Source: Syngnathus acus (Eukaryota > Chordata > Actinopteri > Syngnathiformes > Syngnathidae). From it: a stretch of DNA of 64,000 nucleotides. The stretch lies in NCBI RefSeq assembly GCF_901709675.1, contig NC_051101.1, positions 2,412,501 to 2,476,500 on the forward strand, in the 5' to 3' direction. Positions 49,883 through 64,000 of this stretch are shown here, one piece after another (positions within the stretch are counted from its first letter, which is position 1; each line of letters begins with the position of its first letter). The position numbers were made by a program, and so were the translations under genes. Below the pieces are notes generated by a model, which saw only the letters and a program-made list of their open reading frames with translations, searched no databases and was not told the DNA's origin.

Positions 49883-52800
49883 TGCATGGGAAACCAGGGT
49901 CTCGATGCGATGGTAGCCCCCTCCGTCCCTACCGGGCGACCGCTCGTCCACCCTTTTCCCACTAGGGCCGCCGTCTTCCGAGCCCACGCTCGCTTTTCGA
50001 GAGCCGGCCGAGAGCCGACGCTCGGCCTTGGCTCTCGCGCCGCCTCCTGCCGTCGCAGCCTGAATGCGTTGTGCATCTTTCTTCATCTTGGCGAACTCAC
50101 TGGTGCCTGCGGAGGCTGCCTGCTTCCTCGCATTCTTGGCCTCATTGCTCCTTTTTGCACCTCCGTAGCGCGAGGAGGTATAGTCACCAGCGCCGTCGTC
50201 GTTACTTGCCGACGGCGTGATCACAGCGTCCCAGGGCTCGCTGCGATACGCCGTGGGTGAAAGGTTGTTGCTGCCAGAGGAGCCCAAAGACTCGGGCACG
50301 CTCCCGGGTGCATCCATGATCTCGTCTTGGGTGGGGGTAGCGGCAGCCTCATCGCGCACCGGGGTCCCATCCACGCCATCGGGACTGGCGTCGCCTAAGG
50401 CCAGACTGAAACCGGGATTGCCCTGCAAGAAACTGTTGATTTTGGATTCCAGGCTGGGAGGAGAGACGCGGGGAGGAGGCGGCGGTGGAGGCGGGGACAG
50501 CTGCCGGCCCTTCTCCCAGACTCTGTTTCTGCTGGGCGCGTCTCGCTTGAGACTGTTTCCCATCGAGGATTTTGCTTTGGGGGTCTTTGCTGAGGACGAG
50601 GATGCGGTCGCTGCTGTTTCTGGTGAAGCTCGGGTGGGCTGAGCAGAGTTTGTCACATTGTGCAGGAGAGATGACAACGCTGTCAAAAGACAAGAAAAAC
50701 AGATTTATAAAAATTGACAGTTCTTGCTTTTTGCCAGAGTCCAAATACATTTGGATACCTGGTGTGTTTTTCTTTGACAGAGCGTTGAGTATGCCTTCGG
50801 GTGTGATGTCAACACGTGACAATATAGTGGCGAGGGCGGGGCTTGCCGGTGTGGCCTTGGAGGCTGTCGACTGGGCCGACGGTGCGCCGGGTGTTCCCGG
50901 AGACGGCCGGCCTGAGGGGCTCCCTGCTTGGACACGCGAGAGCATGGGGAAAAAAAGCCAGTTCAAGGCAAACCCTCTGTGAAAAGCATTCCTGAAGTCC
51001 GCTTCTTTCACACTTAAGGACAGTTTTGTCGTCATTTAACCCAACATGAATTGTTTTGGCAATGTGGAAAGAGGCTGAAGTGGCCGACCAACAGACAATG
51101 TCGGAGTCAAGATTCCAACTTTCTCTCTGACCATGACACGCCAAGACACACACCTGTGTTCTTCATGGCAGCTGTGAGTGAACTGAGGATGGAGCTGATC
51201 TTTCCCAGGTCCACCTTGGCCATGTTGACTCCCAGAGGAGCGGATGTCGCTTGAGGTGTGACCGATGTTGACGCGGCAGTGCTGTTAGCCTTTGACACTT
51301 TGGTAGGCGTGGTGGGAGTCTTGCAGCCCGCATCTGACTTGACGGCAACCGGGGACATCACGCTCGTCTTGTCACCTGCATCGTAGAGAAATACGCTTTT
51401 GGACCTGCGTCGCCGTGCGGTCAGCCGAGAGGGTGAGGGCACGGTTCGGCGGCTGACCGGCCGTTGAGGAAGAGCGCTCCTCTTCATCAGACGCCTCCGC
51501 GTCCTCTTGGCCGTCACCGGGCAGGTCTCCTTCATCCATGGCCTTGCCGTCTAGCTCTGGGTCCACCCGCGCTCCGGTGCCGCCCATCCCCACAAAGGGG
51601 GAGTCGGAGCCGGTGGGGGAGGGGGCGTCTTCCGAGGGGGAGGGGACGGGTGAGTCCTCGGACCCGGGCAGAGTCGACTTGAGGGAGTCCAGCTTCCTTT
51701 TAAGACTGGCCACACGGTTGGCAAAAGCGCTGTAGGCCTGTGCGGGTGGACGGAAAGACATCGGAAGATGGACAATGTGACCCCCAAAAAATGCCGCGTT
51801 GTCAAAATGGGGGAGTTCGATTTTCAAGAGAGCCTCCCAACAACACAACACTGACTCACGTTCGCCACAATCTTGACCTCCTTGTACTGCGTGTGGTAGA
51901 AGATGTCAGCGTTCTCCAAAGCTTCCAGCAGGGAGGGCCCCGTCTTCAACTCCTCCTCCAGAAAGCCGACAAAGTCCTGCAGCGTCTGGCAGCCGTCTTC
52001 AAAGTCCTTGGCAAACTTGTTGCCTCCCGCCTTGTCTGTAAGTCATTTCAGGATTGAGCAAAGAGGCACAAGACTCAATTTAGACTGACGTGAGCATGAA
52101 ATTCAACCTTTCAGCCGCTTGAGCGCTTCGGTGCTGCAAATGTCCAGCCTGAGAGCTGCCAGCTGCTTCTCCCTGAAGTCCTCTTCCGCGGCAACCCGCT
52201 CATATGCCGACAGTTGCTCGATGAGCGCGCCGGGCTAAAAGAAGCGCAACGTCAAACCACAACAACGAACATGTTAACGTTTGCGTGAGACTTACCGCAA
52301 ACTCTTCCACGATCTTGGACTTGATTGCGGCTTTGGTCTTGGCTGGATCTAAGCATCCACAAACATCTTAAATCCGACCGTGGCATCTCGCTCAAGCTCC
52401 TGCCCCGCTAGTTGCTTTTCCAAATTGCACGGCGGGCCCAACCAAATGCGTGCGGCACACTCACCGGTCGCAGGCGGCGTCTCTTCACCTTTGTCCTTCA
52501 GCTTTTCTTTGTCCTTCTGCTTGTCCCGCTCCTTTTCCTTCTTGTTCAGGTTGGCTTTCAACTGGCTGATCAGCTCCTCGGGATACACGCCACGCTCCTC
52601 CCAGATGGACAAGATCCTTTCCACCGACTTGCGGACCTTGGCGTCTCTGAGGCCGCACACACAACAATCGGGTTCACGCTCAAGCATTTGGGCAGAGACT
52701 AGCTGATAAGCCGGTGGCTCACTTGATAAGCAGGGCGGCGTTGGGAAGAACGTCGGCGAAGGCTGAGCGAAACACAATGGCATTCTTTCTTTTGCAGTTC

Positions 52801-55800
52801 TGGATGACGTCATTAGCAAGGTAGAAGAGATTCAAGCGATGATTGTGGTCGGCTGATAGAAGAAACAAACAGATGGAAGGACCCACAAATACACACAAAA
52901 TGTTCATTCAGGCAAGGCAGAAATATTACACTTGGGAGATTTCATTCTGGAATATTTTCAATAGCTATAGAAATGTCCGTCTGCAATACGGTAAATGCAG
53001 ATGAACAGCGAGCCAATCAATGTACTCTCACGAATGATTTCAGAAATCAGAGAATTGTACTTTTGGAGAAGCTGAAGTCAGAGAATTTAGACCATTGAAC
53101 GATGGCAGAAATGGTGTCAAACTCAAGGCTCGGGGGCCAGATCTGGTTCATCACATCAATTCATGTGGCTCGAAAAGCAAATCAAGCGTGTCAATTTCGG
53201 TGCCGCTTGTTAAAAATGTCTATCGAACTTTCCAATTGCCATCTGTCAAGGATCAGAACGGTGTGTGAGGAGCTGATTCAAATAGAGGTTATCAACTTTA
53301 ATAAACACTTTGAAATGCAGTCTGCCAATTTGCCAGGCGTTCACCGGCACGTCCCGTAAATCAGTAGGGCACAAAGTCAAGTTAAGACGACAAGAAAAAT
53401 GTCTTCCTCCAGCCGTTAAAATCGTACGTGCTAACAACGTGGAGCAAAGCTTGACAACTTTCCAAACTATTTCAGCGGACGAAGCAAGCACTTGTGTTTT
53501 GTTTCTCGGGAGCCAGCAGATGCTTGCAAGGGGTATCAACTCCAAAACAGTTCCATCAGCAACTCGGCAACAAAATATTTTTCAGGGGCAACAAAACAGA
53601 CAATTGGGCCAATGTTTTTTTTTGTGTGTGTCTGTGACGCGCATTAGAACGCAGTGGTGTTTTACACACTTGCAGACATCTTGCACCACACATGCTCCAA
53701 CCGACGACAGCAGCCCAAACAACCCAAACAAAAAAAACACGAGTTTTTTTTTTAACCTTACAGGGCAAAAAAGAGCAAGCAACTCCTCAGTGCCACCTCA
53801 CTTGATGCGAGCGTGGCAACATTAGCTTTGCTTTCTCCGGGCCTCCCACCCCTTCACTTCACTCGCAAAACAGTCTGAGCAGTCCAATCACGGCAAATCT
53901 TTGCAACTAGAAAATCTCATTTGAACAAATCACATTACTATTTTAAACTAAATTAATTGATTGACCCCTGCCCTTACCATCTCAAAAGGAAATATCTTCT
54001 GAATTGATTAACCTCCTGGCCAGTGATGGGCTGCTTTACATGCAATTTGCTCGTTTTCAACCAAACGAGCAACGGCAACAGCAAGCAGCAGCAATGTGAA
54101 GCCCCGGAAATGCCTTTTTAAATCTCACACTTGGGGTCATTTGGAGTTTACATACAAATTGACAATCGTAAGCCCCTCAAATAGAACTAAAATAGTGCAA
54201 TAAGATGACAAACCTGCACGAGCACTTACAGTGACGCCGCACAAGCACATGCAAACTTTAACAATTTGCCTGCACAGCACGGCAGGCGTAGCGTGCGGCC
54301 GGTGGAAAAGCAAGCAGCTTCAACATGTGAGCCTGAAGACACGCCAATCACATTACGCAATTGCCCCAAAAAATAAATACAAGTGCTCGTGTTGTTGTTT
54401 GCAACAAGTCACTGATAGCGTAATCTTGGATCGGTTTCAAGAACGCGAGATTTGCCGCAACCCAACTTGGACCCAAATATTGCAACAACACCAAAAATGA
54501 TGGAAGCTTGAAGGGGAGAGGACGGAGAAGGATTGGGATCAAATTCATCATTTAAATGTGCCGTTTGTTCAGATTGGCAAAAGGTCAATCCTGCACCTCC
54601 ACTGAACCCAATGACTCCATCCAGATTCAGCCTTGAGCATTTACGTTCCGTCGCTATCCTTCCAGTAGGAAGACGAGTGGAACAACCAGATGCGCACCAT
54701 CAACTGTGCACACGATACTGCCGAACATATGTCTTCAAATGTTGACAAAATTGAATGAGCACAGGGGTTGTTAACACTGGCAAAAATGAGAGACAATTGC
54801 AAACAGCTCACAAATGCAAACAAGCCACAGAAAACAAAAGGACTCGATCAACAGAATAATTGATTAAAAGAAGATCGGTTAGCGACAGCCCAAACTTGAT
54901 TCTTCACTTCTTTGGTTGACAAACAGAAGTGCTTCTGCTGTGACATCGTTTTGTCTCAACTGCTTAAAGACCTAATCAAATCAACAATCGATTCCACACA
55001 TCTTACAAAACTCTTCAGTAGAGCTGGGTGGTATTTTCATAAATACGCATCGCGATTGACACGTAATCGATATTGATAGAAAACCCCTTTAATAAAAAGT
55101 TCAAAATAACCCAAACAAAATCAGAACGTAGAATGTGATGCATTTGTGGCTCTTTGGTAGATGTTCAAGTTATCTGTGTTCTTTGCACTGAAATTTGGAT
55201 TGGTTTAAGTGTTTACACGCATGTTTGAAAATCACTTTGAATTGATGAGTGTTCGGGTTCTATACATTTGTGGTCTTCAGTAGTAAGGGCAGGAATTATT
55301 TTTTTCTTGAAAAACAAAACATTCCATTGGCAAAGGTACAATTAGTGTGACGAGAAAGTGTTTGATATAATTCGACGGATTGTGAAAAGCGAAACATTTT
55401 GAGTCCCTGACTAATCACATCCAACAAGTAGACGCAGCCCAATCGGTGGAAGGCAGCACATAGACAGGAGCAACAACCACCACAAGCCATGTTTTGTTGA
55501 CAACTGGCAGCCCGAATTTGAAAGCCTCAACACACAAAACCACATGAATTCTGAAGACTTGCATGACACGTCACAAAAGACGTAACTAGCAGGTATTCGT
55601 AAGGCGGTGGGGAGCGTTTCGTGTTGCAGTGGGCAACTCCTGGCAAGAAGAAACAAACGTTTGGACCTGGAGGCCCGACTGCCTGCTAGCTTGCAGCTAA
55701 CTGTTAGCAGATATCAGCCTGGTCGAAAATCTTTAGCTAGCTAACATCGGGAAATCCAACCATTAACTGCTACAACTCAACGCTATTTCGCGTCCCACCA

Positions 55801-56104
55801 AATTAATTCTTTCCCCAATTTGCATCGTCTCGGGAAACAATGGAACTCGAATTAGCTTCACCTTAGCCTTGTTTTAGCCTTAGCTTAGCGCACGCTCGGG
55901 CTACTCACATTTCTTGAGCCACTTCATCCAGTAGCGAACGACGAGGGCGCTCTGCTTCTTGTTGTCAATGCACCAACCGGAGAGGCTCTGGATGGACTCC
56001 ATGGTGTTGGATATTCCTTGGAAGCGGCGGTCCAGGGAGGCCTCCAAAGCGGCGTTGGAGCTGCGGGCTCCGTGGCCGCTCGCAGCTCCGGTACCGGCGG
56101 CCAT
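48775..56104 (-). CDS. rprd2: RPRD2, regulation of nuclear pre-mRNA domain protein 2 (10 exons)
   Basis: RPRD2 is a nuclear protein whose CTD-interacting domain (CID) belongs to the family that binds the phosphorylated tail of RNA polymerase II. Exons: 56104-55909, 52852-52723, 52646-52465, 52348-52296, 52234-52108, 52035-51860, 51737-51458, 51375-51154, 50923-50759 and 50679-48775. The CID fills exons 1-3 ([60 protein letters not shown]). Exons 4-6 are predicted helical or coiled. Exons 7-10 are low-complexity Pro/Ser-rich with conserved islands ([52 protein letters not shown]). The C-terminus [10 protein letters not shown] matches human PKRPFFPPRY. The conserved pieces of the last exon lie in different frames, so this assembly does not read through (see 48775-49882). 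Intron 1 is 3.1 kb. The intron between exons 7 and 8 is only 82 nt. Confidence 0.92.
53105..53205 (+). mobile_element. DNA-transposon remnant (hAT-like end)
   Basis: The stretch containing GTGTCAAACTCAAGGCTCGG and GGCCAGATCTGG, then TTCATGTGGCTCGAAAAGCA, matches a widespread fish repeat remembered as GTGTCAAACTCAAGGCCCGG. It lies in RPRD2 intron 1. Only one end is present. Confidence 0.6.
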
Positions 56105-56170
56105 TTTTGCTGCTCTGGCTTGGCCGGGCTGAAGACACTACTCGGGGTGGATGCGCCACGCCGCAATATG

Positions 56171-56413
56171 ATTGGCTGAAGAACGCGAGCATTTGCAATA
56201 TGATTGGCTGCTGCATCCTGCCGAACGTCTGACTGAAATGTGGCGGCCTTATTATCTGTCACTCACTCACCCTAATGAACTAGATTTTTTTTAAATTAGT
56301 ATTACTATTATTTATACAAATGTGATCCCTGTTCGGAATGGTCATCGCACAAGCAGGCATTACCTAGATACATGAGCCTATCATATTGCAGCGGCTTGTC
56401 CTCTGTTGCCAAT
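56171..56413 (-). promoter_or_regulatory. rprd2: RPRD2 promoter with NF-Y (CCAAT) boxes
   Basis: On the minus strand AGCCAATCATATTGC occurs twice (CCAAT cores at 56175-56171 and 56207-56203), 32 bp apart and about 70-100 bp upstream of the RPRD2 start codon. A third CCAAT on the plus strand (56409-56413) sits in the same ATCATATTGCAGCGG context, and a CCAAT-less relative lies at about 56387-56400. The flanks match NF-Y sites of TATA-less housekeeping promoters. The transcription start is not known. Confidence 0.6.
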
Positions 56414-56633
56414 CATATTGCAGCGGGCCGTGACTGGTGGACGGATAATTCCCGCGAAAATTGTACTCGTCGTTTTGCGATGAGGATCAGAGGCACACTC
56501 GACCACACCCCCTACTTTTCGCTTCTACCGTTTTGTAGTAATTTAGTAAATTCATTTTCAGATAAATGTTTAGGGCTGCACATAATTTACTTTTCCATGT
56601 CTGAGACAGTTCAGGGCGTTTCTCGTCCACCCG

Positions 56634-57287
56634 GAGGCTCCCTCAATATTAAGGATCAAGCTTGTCATGGGCCCAACAGTATGTAGCTAAAACAACGAAT
56701 GAGACCAACCAGCCCCCTAAAGCAACACATTGAAAATAAAAATTCAGCAAAATGTCTAATTTGTTGTAAAAAGAGGTATTTAATTTTAGTTATTTAGTTA
56801 CAGCTGCAGTTGTTAAAACAGTCCCTAAAGTTGAGTCTTCAGAAATGGGCAACTCAAACGGCAACTTATTTTTCCAATTTATGGACTTGAGTATTTTCAA
56901 TATACTATTCCTGAGAATGCTTTTTATTGGCCTTGACAATAATAAAATTCATCATTCACTGAGGCTCCCTCAATATTAAGGACCAAGCTTGTCATGGGCC
57001 CAATAGTATGTAGCTAAAAGAACAAATGAGACCAACCAGCCCCCTAAAGCAACACATTGAAAATAAAAATGCAGCAAAATGTCTAATTTGTTGTAAAAAG
57101 AGGTATTTAATTTTAGTTATTTAGTTACAGCTACAGTTGTTAAAACAGTCCCTAAAGTTGAGTCTTCAGAAATGGGCAACTCAAACGCCAACTTATTTTT
57201 CCAATTTATGGACTTGAGTATTTTCAATATACTATTCCTGAGAATGTTTTTTATTGGCCTTGACGATAATAAAATTCATCATTCACT
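56634..57287. repeat. tandem duplication, two copies of 327 bp
   Basis: Copy 1 (56634-56960) and copy 2 (56961-57287) abut head to tail and differ at roughly ten positions by eye, about 97% identical. Each starts GAGGCTCCCTCAATATTAAG and ends near AAATTCATCATTCACT. The pair lies between the PRPF3 3' end and the RPRD2 promoter. A short open frame in copy 2 has no recognisable product. Confidence 0.9.
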
Positions 57288-57300
57288 GAAGGGATCAACT

Positions 57301-57306
57301 TTTATT
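57301..57306 (-). terminator. prpf3: candidate PRPF3 poly(A) signal
   Basis: A minus-strand AATAAA lies about 370 nt past the PRPF3 stop codon, just before the tandem duplication. Each duplicate also carries an AATAAA, so alternative ends are possible. Confidence 0.45.
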
Positions 57307-57673
57307 GACACCTTGACTCGATACACTGCAGTGGCCTATCATAACAGAAATGTGTGGCTAAATCTTTTATATCACAGTGTAATCTTACAGAATAAGCTAA
57401 AAAAAAAAAAAGAAAACAGCCATACATAAGCCCCACTCACGCTCGCTCACTCGCTTACCATACATACGTTATCTGCCAGGCGTTTCACAAAGGCTGATTG
57501 ATCGTCTTCTTGCACAGCCTGACCCACCACTCGGCGTGTCCAGCAGAAATAACCCCTTTTACTGTTTCAAGTTCGTGTCAATCGGTCAGTCAGTCCGACG
57601 CCAGGTGAAGCCGGCCTACGAGTCTCTTTTAAACCGTGGGACTGAAGCCCTCGTGTTCTTCCCGTTCAGGTCT

Positions 57674-61786
<4,113 letters not shown>

Positions 61787-64000
61787 TCTCTCGTCTGCAA
61801 TATACACGTACATTTTTTACAAATGTTGATTGAGACACACGACGAAACACTTCGCTGGTTTAAGAAAAACGAGTGCTAAGTCGTACTTTAACCGTTCCAC
61901 GAGCAATTGATTCAGTTTGGACACTGGGCGAACATCAACCATGTGATTAACATGTTGAAATGACAGGTGTTAAATGCGATTGAGTGAAAATGATGCCAAA
62001 AGTCAATCCCGACCCCGAAAACTGTCTGGCTACATGCTAACATTAGCGCCATTAGCACACAGGGCGCAAAAAGCCGCTTCGTTACCTTACAAACGCTTTC
62101 TCGTTTCCGTGAGCCGGTATGTGGACACCAGCGTGGTGAAAATAACTAAGCTAGGGTCCGCTTAGAGACGTTTATCACACCGTAAAGGAAGATGTTTTCT
62201 TGACAATTAAGAGTTTGGTCGCGCGGTTCCGTCCGTTCCCACAACGTTGTTGCCTTACTACCCGGAAAAGGAAATACTGATTCTTCTTCTTCACCTTCTT
62301 CTTTTCGCGGTCACTTTTGGAGGTTTTCGTTAGGTCGACCTCTAGCGGCAAGAAACAGTATCCAGTGCATTCACGACAAGCGTGAGCGAGTTCATGAAAA
62401 TGAGTAAAATGATTTTTATATATAATACCACCATTTTAACATAATTTTGGAAAGTTGTAAATGCCTAAAAAGATCTAAGGAGATATATTTACTGTACAGT
62501 AGAGTATTGTGTTGCAGAAAGAAATTTAAACAGATGATTGGGGAACAGTAAAAGCCATTGTTTTCAGTCAATGTTATAGTAAGAATAAAGCATAATGCAT
62601 GAAACTCGTGACTAAATCCTTTCGAGGTTTTTTGTTGACATTATGCTGAAGCAGCTCACTAATCGAGTCGGATTCGCCAGGGTGGCGTAAAACATAGTTA
62701 TCTATTGATCGCAGCCGTGAACATGTGATGATCAAGTGACAGCGCCCCCCCCCCCCCCACACACACACATACTCCATGCCCCCATACCCCCACCCTCGCC
62801 CCTAATTTGACTATCTTTACAGGAAGTGGGTCAACTGAGTGGCAATGGAGTAGCATGATCACGAAAGCACTCATGAGCCCGGGGCCTCGCTTCGTCTGCC
62901 AGACAGTAAACATACACACACACACACACGCACACACACACACACCCATCCGTCCCTCCCTCCCTCCCTCCCTCCCTCTGCCAAACTCCCAAATAATTGC
63001 ACAAATCATCCATGTCATTCAAGAGAAAGAGCGAAACTAACCAGCTGTGTGAGAAACCTAAATGTGTAGTAAAATACAAATTCTAATCAAATGTACTTCC
63101 CAAGACCTTGTTACAGGTGTCCCACAAGGTTCAGATCTGGGTCCAATCCTGTTTAGTCATTCTCGAAACGATAAGACCTTCAACACTCAATGAGATGAGA
63201 TATGCGGACGTCACACTCTGCCTTTGTAATGGACCTCCCCATGTGTACCCTAAACACTCCCCTCACACCCAACCTGACCTCTTTGCCAACCGGCCCATTA
63301 TGTAATGACGGTTGTGCACATAAAATAGCGCACTTTCTGACACACACACAAGCGCGCATGGACACACACATGGTCCTCCCCCCAATACACAGTCGGGCGT
63401 GTTAGAGTGGTGCTCACTCTAACTTATTTTTGCAAGAACCACACGGGAGACAGTATGCCCTTTTAAGCATTTGCAAATGGAGAACCATTCCTCGCTGTGC
63501 GTTACAGCGATGATCGAATGAGGTCTGATTCTGGCCTCTTGCAAGAGCATTTTTATAAGAGAAACAGGGTGGGGGTGACAGTGGACTGGATGGAGAGGAA
63601 ATCCCTTGACCTCTAGTCAAAACATAGCAGGGGGTGTTTTACGACGTTGTGTAGGATGGGACAAGCTAGGTTATTTATTACAGGTTACATTCCAACATAA
63701 TCATACGATCAAGATAGTTTGGAAAACCCTGACAGGGCGCTTCTATAATCTAGACAAAACGCGTACTTTCTGATTGCAACTGTTCCGTCTCCACTTAAGC
63801 GGCCTATTATAGGCCTCATTGCAATGACACCAACATGTAAAGTGTCTTGTTATATAAGGCAGCTGGTCATTTACGAGAAAATATAGGCAACCCCGAGTGC
63901 TGCATGGTTTGGTCTGGCTCATTGTGTGTTTTGCAATGTTTCATCACAATGACCCACTTTGCGGCGGGTTTTTTGACAGGAGGCACTAAATCATCCTCTC
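61787..64000. other. PRPF3 5' region and upstream DNA
   Basis: An acceptor CAG at 61797-61795 precedes eight untranslated bases of the first coding exon. A donor AAG/GTAACG at 62086/62085 could end a non-coding first exon, with a promoter near 62.2-62.3 kb; this is by position and splice match only. Further up there is a C run at about 62746, a CA tract at 62914-62945 and a (TCCC)n array at 62951-62978. No gene was recognised from 62.3 kb to the end. Confidence 0.5.
62914..62978. repeat. CA tract followed by (TCCC)n array
   Basis: A CA microsatellite (62914-62945) is followed directly by a CCTC/TCCC polypyrimidine array (62951-62978). Both are simple repeats, with no sign of coding use. Confidence 0.9.

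Noticed and set aside
57172-57429. A small plus-strand gene of 85 codons
   Set aside because: It starts inside the tandem duplication, ends in a poly-A-like tract and has no recognisable domain; copy 1 carries a differently ending version.

Overview
The window is nuclear DNA of a ray-finned fish, most likely a spiny-rayed (acanthomorph) teleost. The genes are vertebrate and intron-rich with GT-AG splice sites. CA/TG microsatellites are dense, and an intron carries a tRNA-derived SINE of the type common in acanthomorphs. The species cannot be read from the sequence.

All recognised genes lie on the minus strand. From high to low coordinate they are PRPF3 (61786-57674), RPRD2 (56104-48775), TARS2 (46065-39546), ADAMTSL4 (31681-13722) and the first two coding exons of CELF3 (9075-7479), whose remainder lies beyond base 1. 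The order and shared orientation of PRPF3, RPRD2, TARS2 and ADAMTSL4 match human chromosome 1q21, where CELF3 also lies. ECM1, which sits between TARS2 and ADAMTSL4 in human, was not seen in the 7.9 kb between them. Exon junctions were placed by hand so that splice phases close across each gene. The models give about 1,090 codons for ADAMTSL4, 689 for TARS2, about 696 for PRPF3 after allowing for one missing base, and roughly 1,145 for RPRD2.

These are unrelated housekeeping and tissue genes, not a pathway: a U4/U6 snRNP protein, an RNA polymerase II CTD-binding protein, a mitochondrial threonyl-tRNA synthetase, a secreted fibrillin-microfibril protein and a neural RNA-binding protein. Their linkage is ancestral synteny.

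The most interesting observation is in TARS2. The catalytic core and its zinc ligands are intact, but the editing-domain active site has lost both histidines of HxxxH, the histidine of CxxxH and the aspartate before it. One TARS2 intron appears to use a GC donor. Frame breaks occur in the last exon of RPRD2 and at the end of PRPF3 exon 8; they may be assembly errors, because conserved protein resumes in another frame. Non-genic features include a hAT-type MITE with target-site duplication, a 327-bp tandem duplication, two short dispersed motifs seen six times each, and a 131-bp TG tract.
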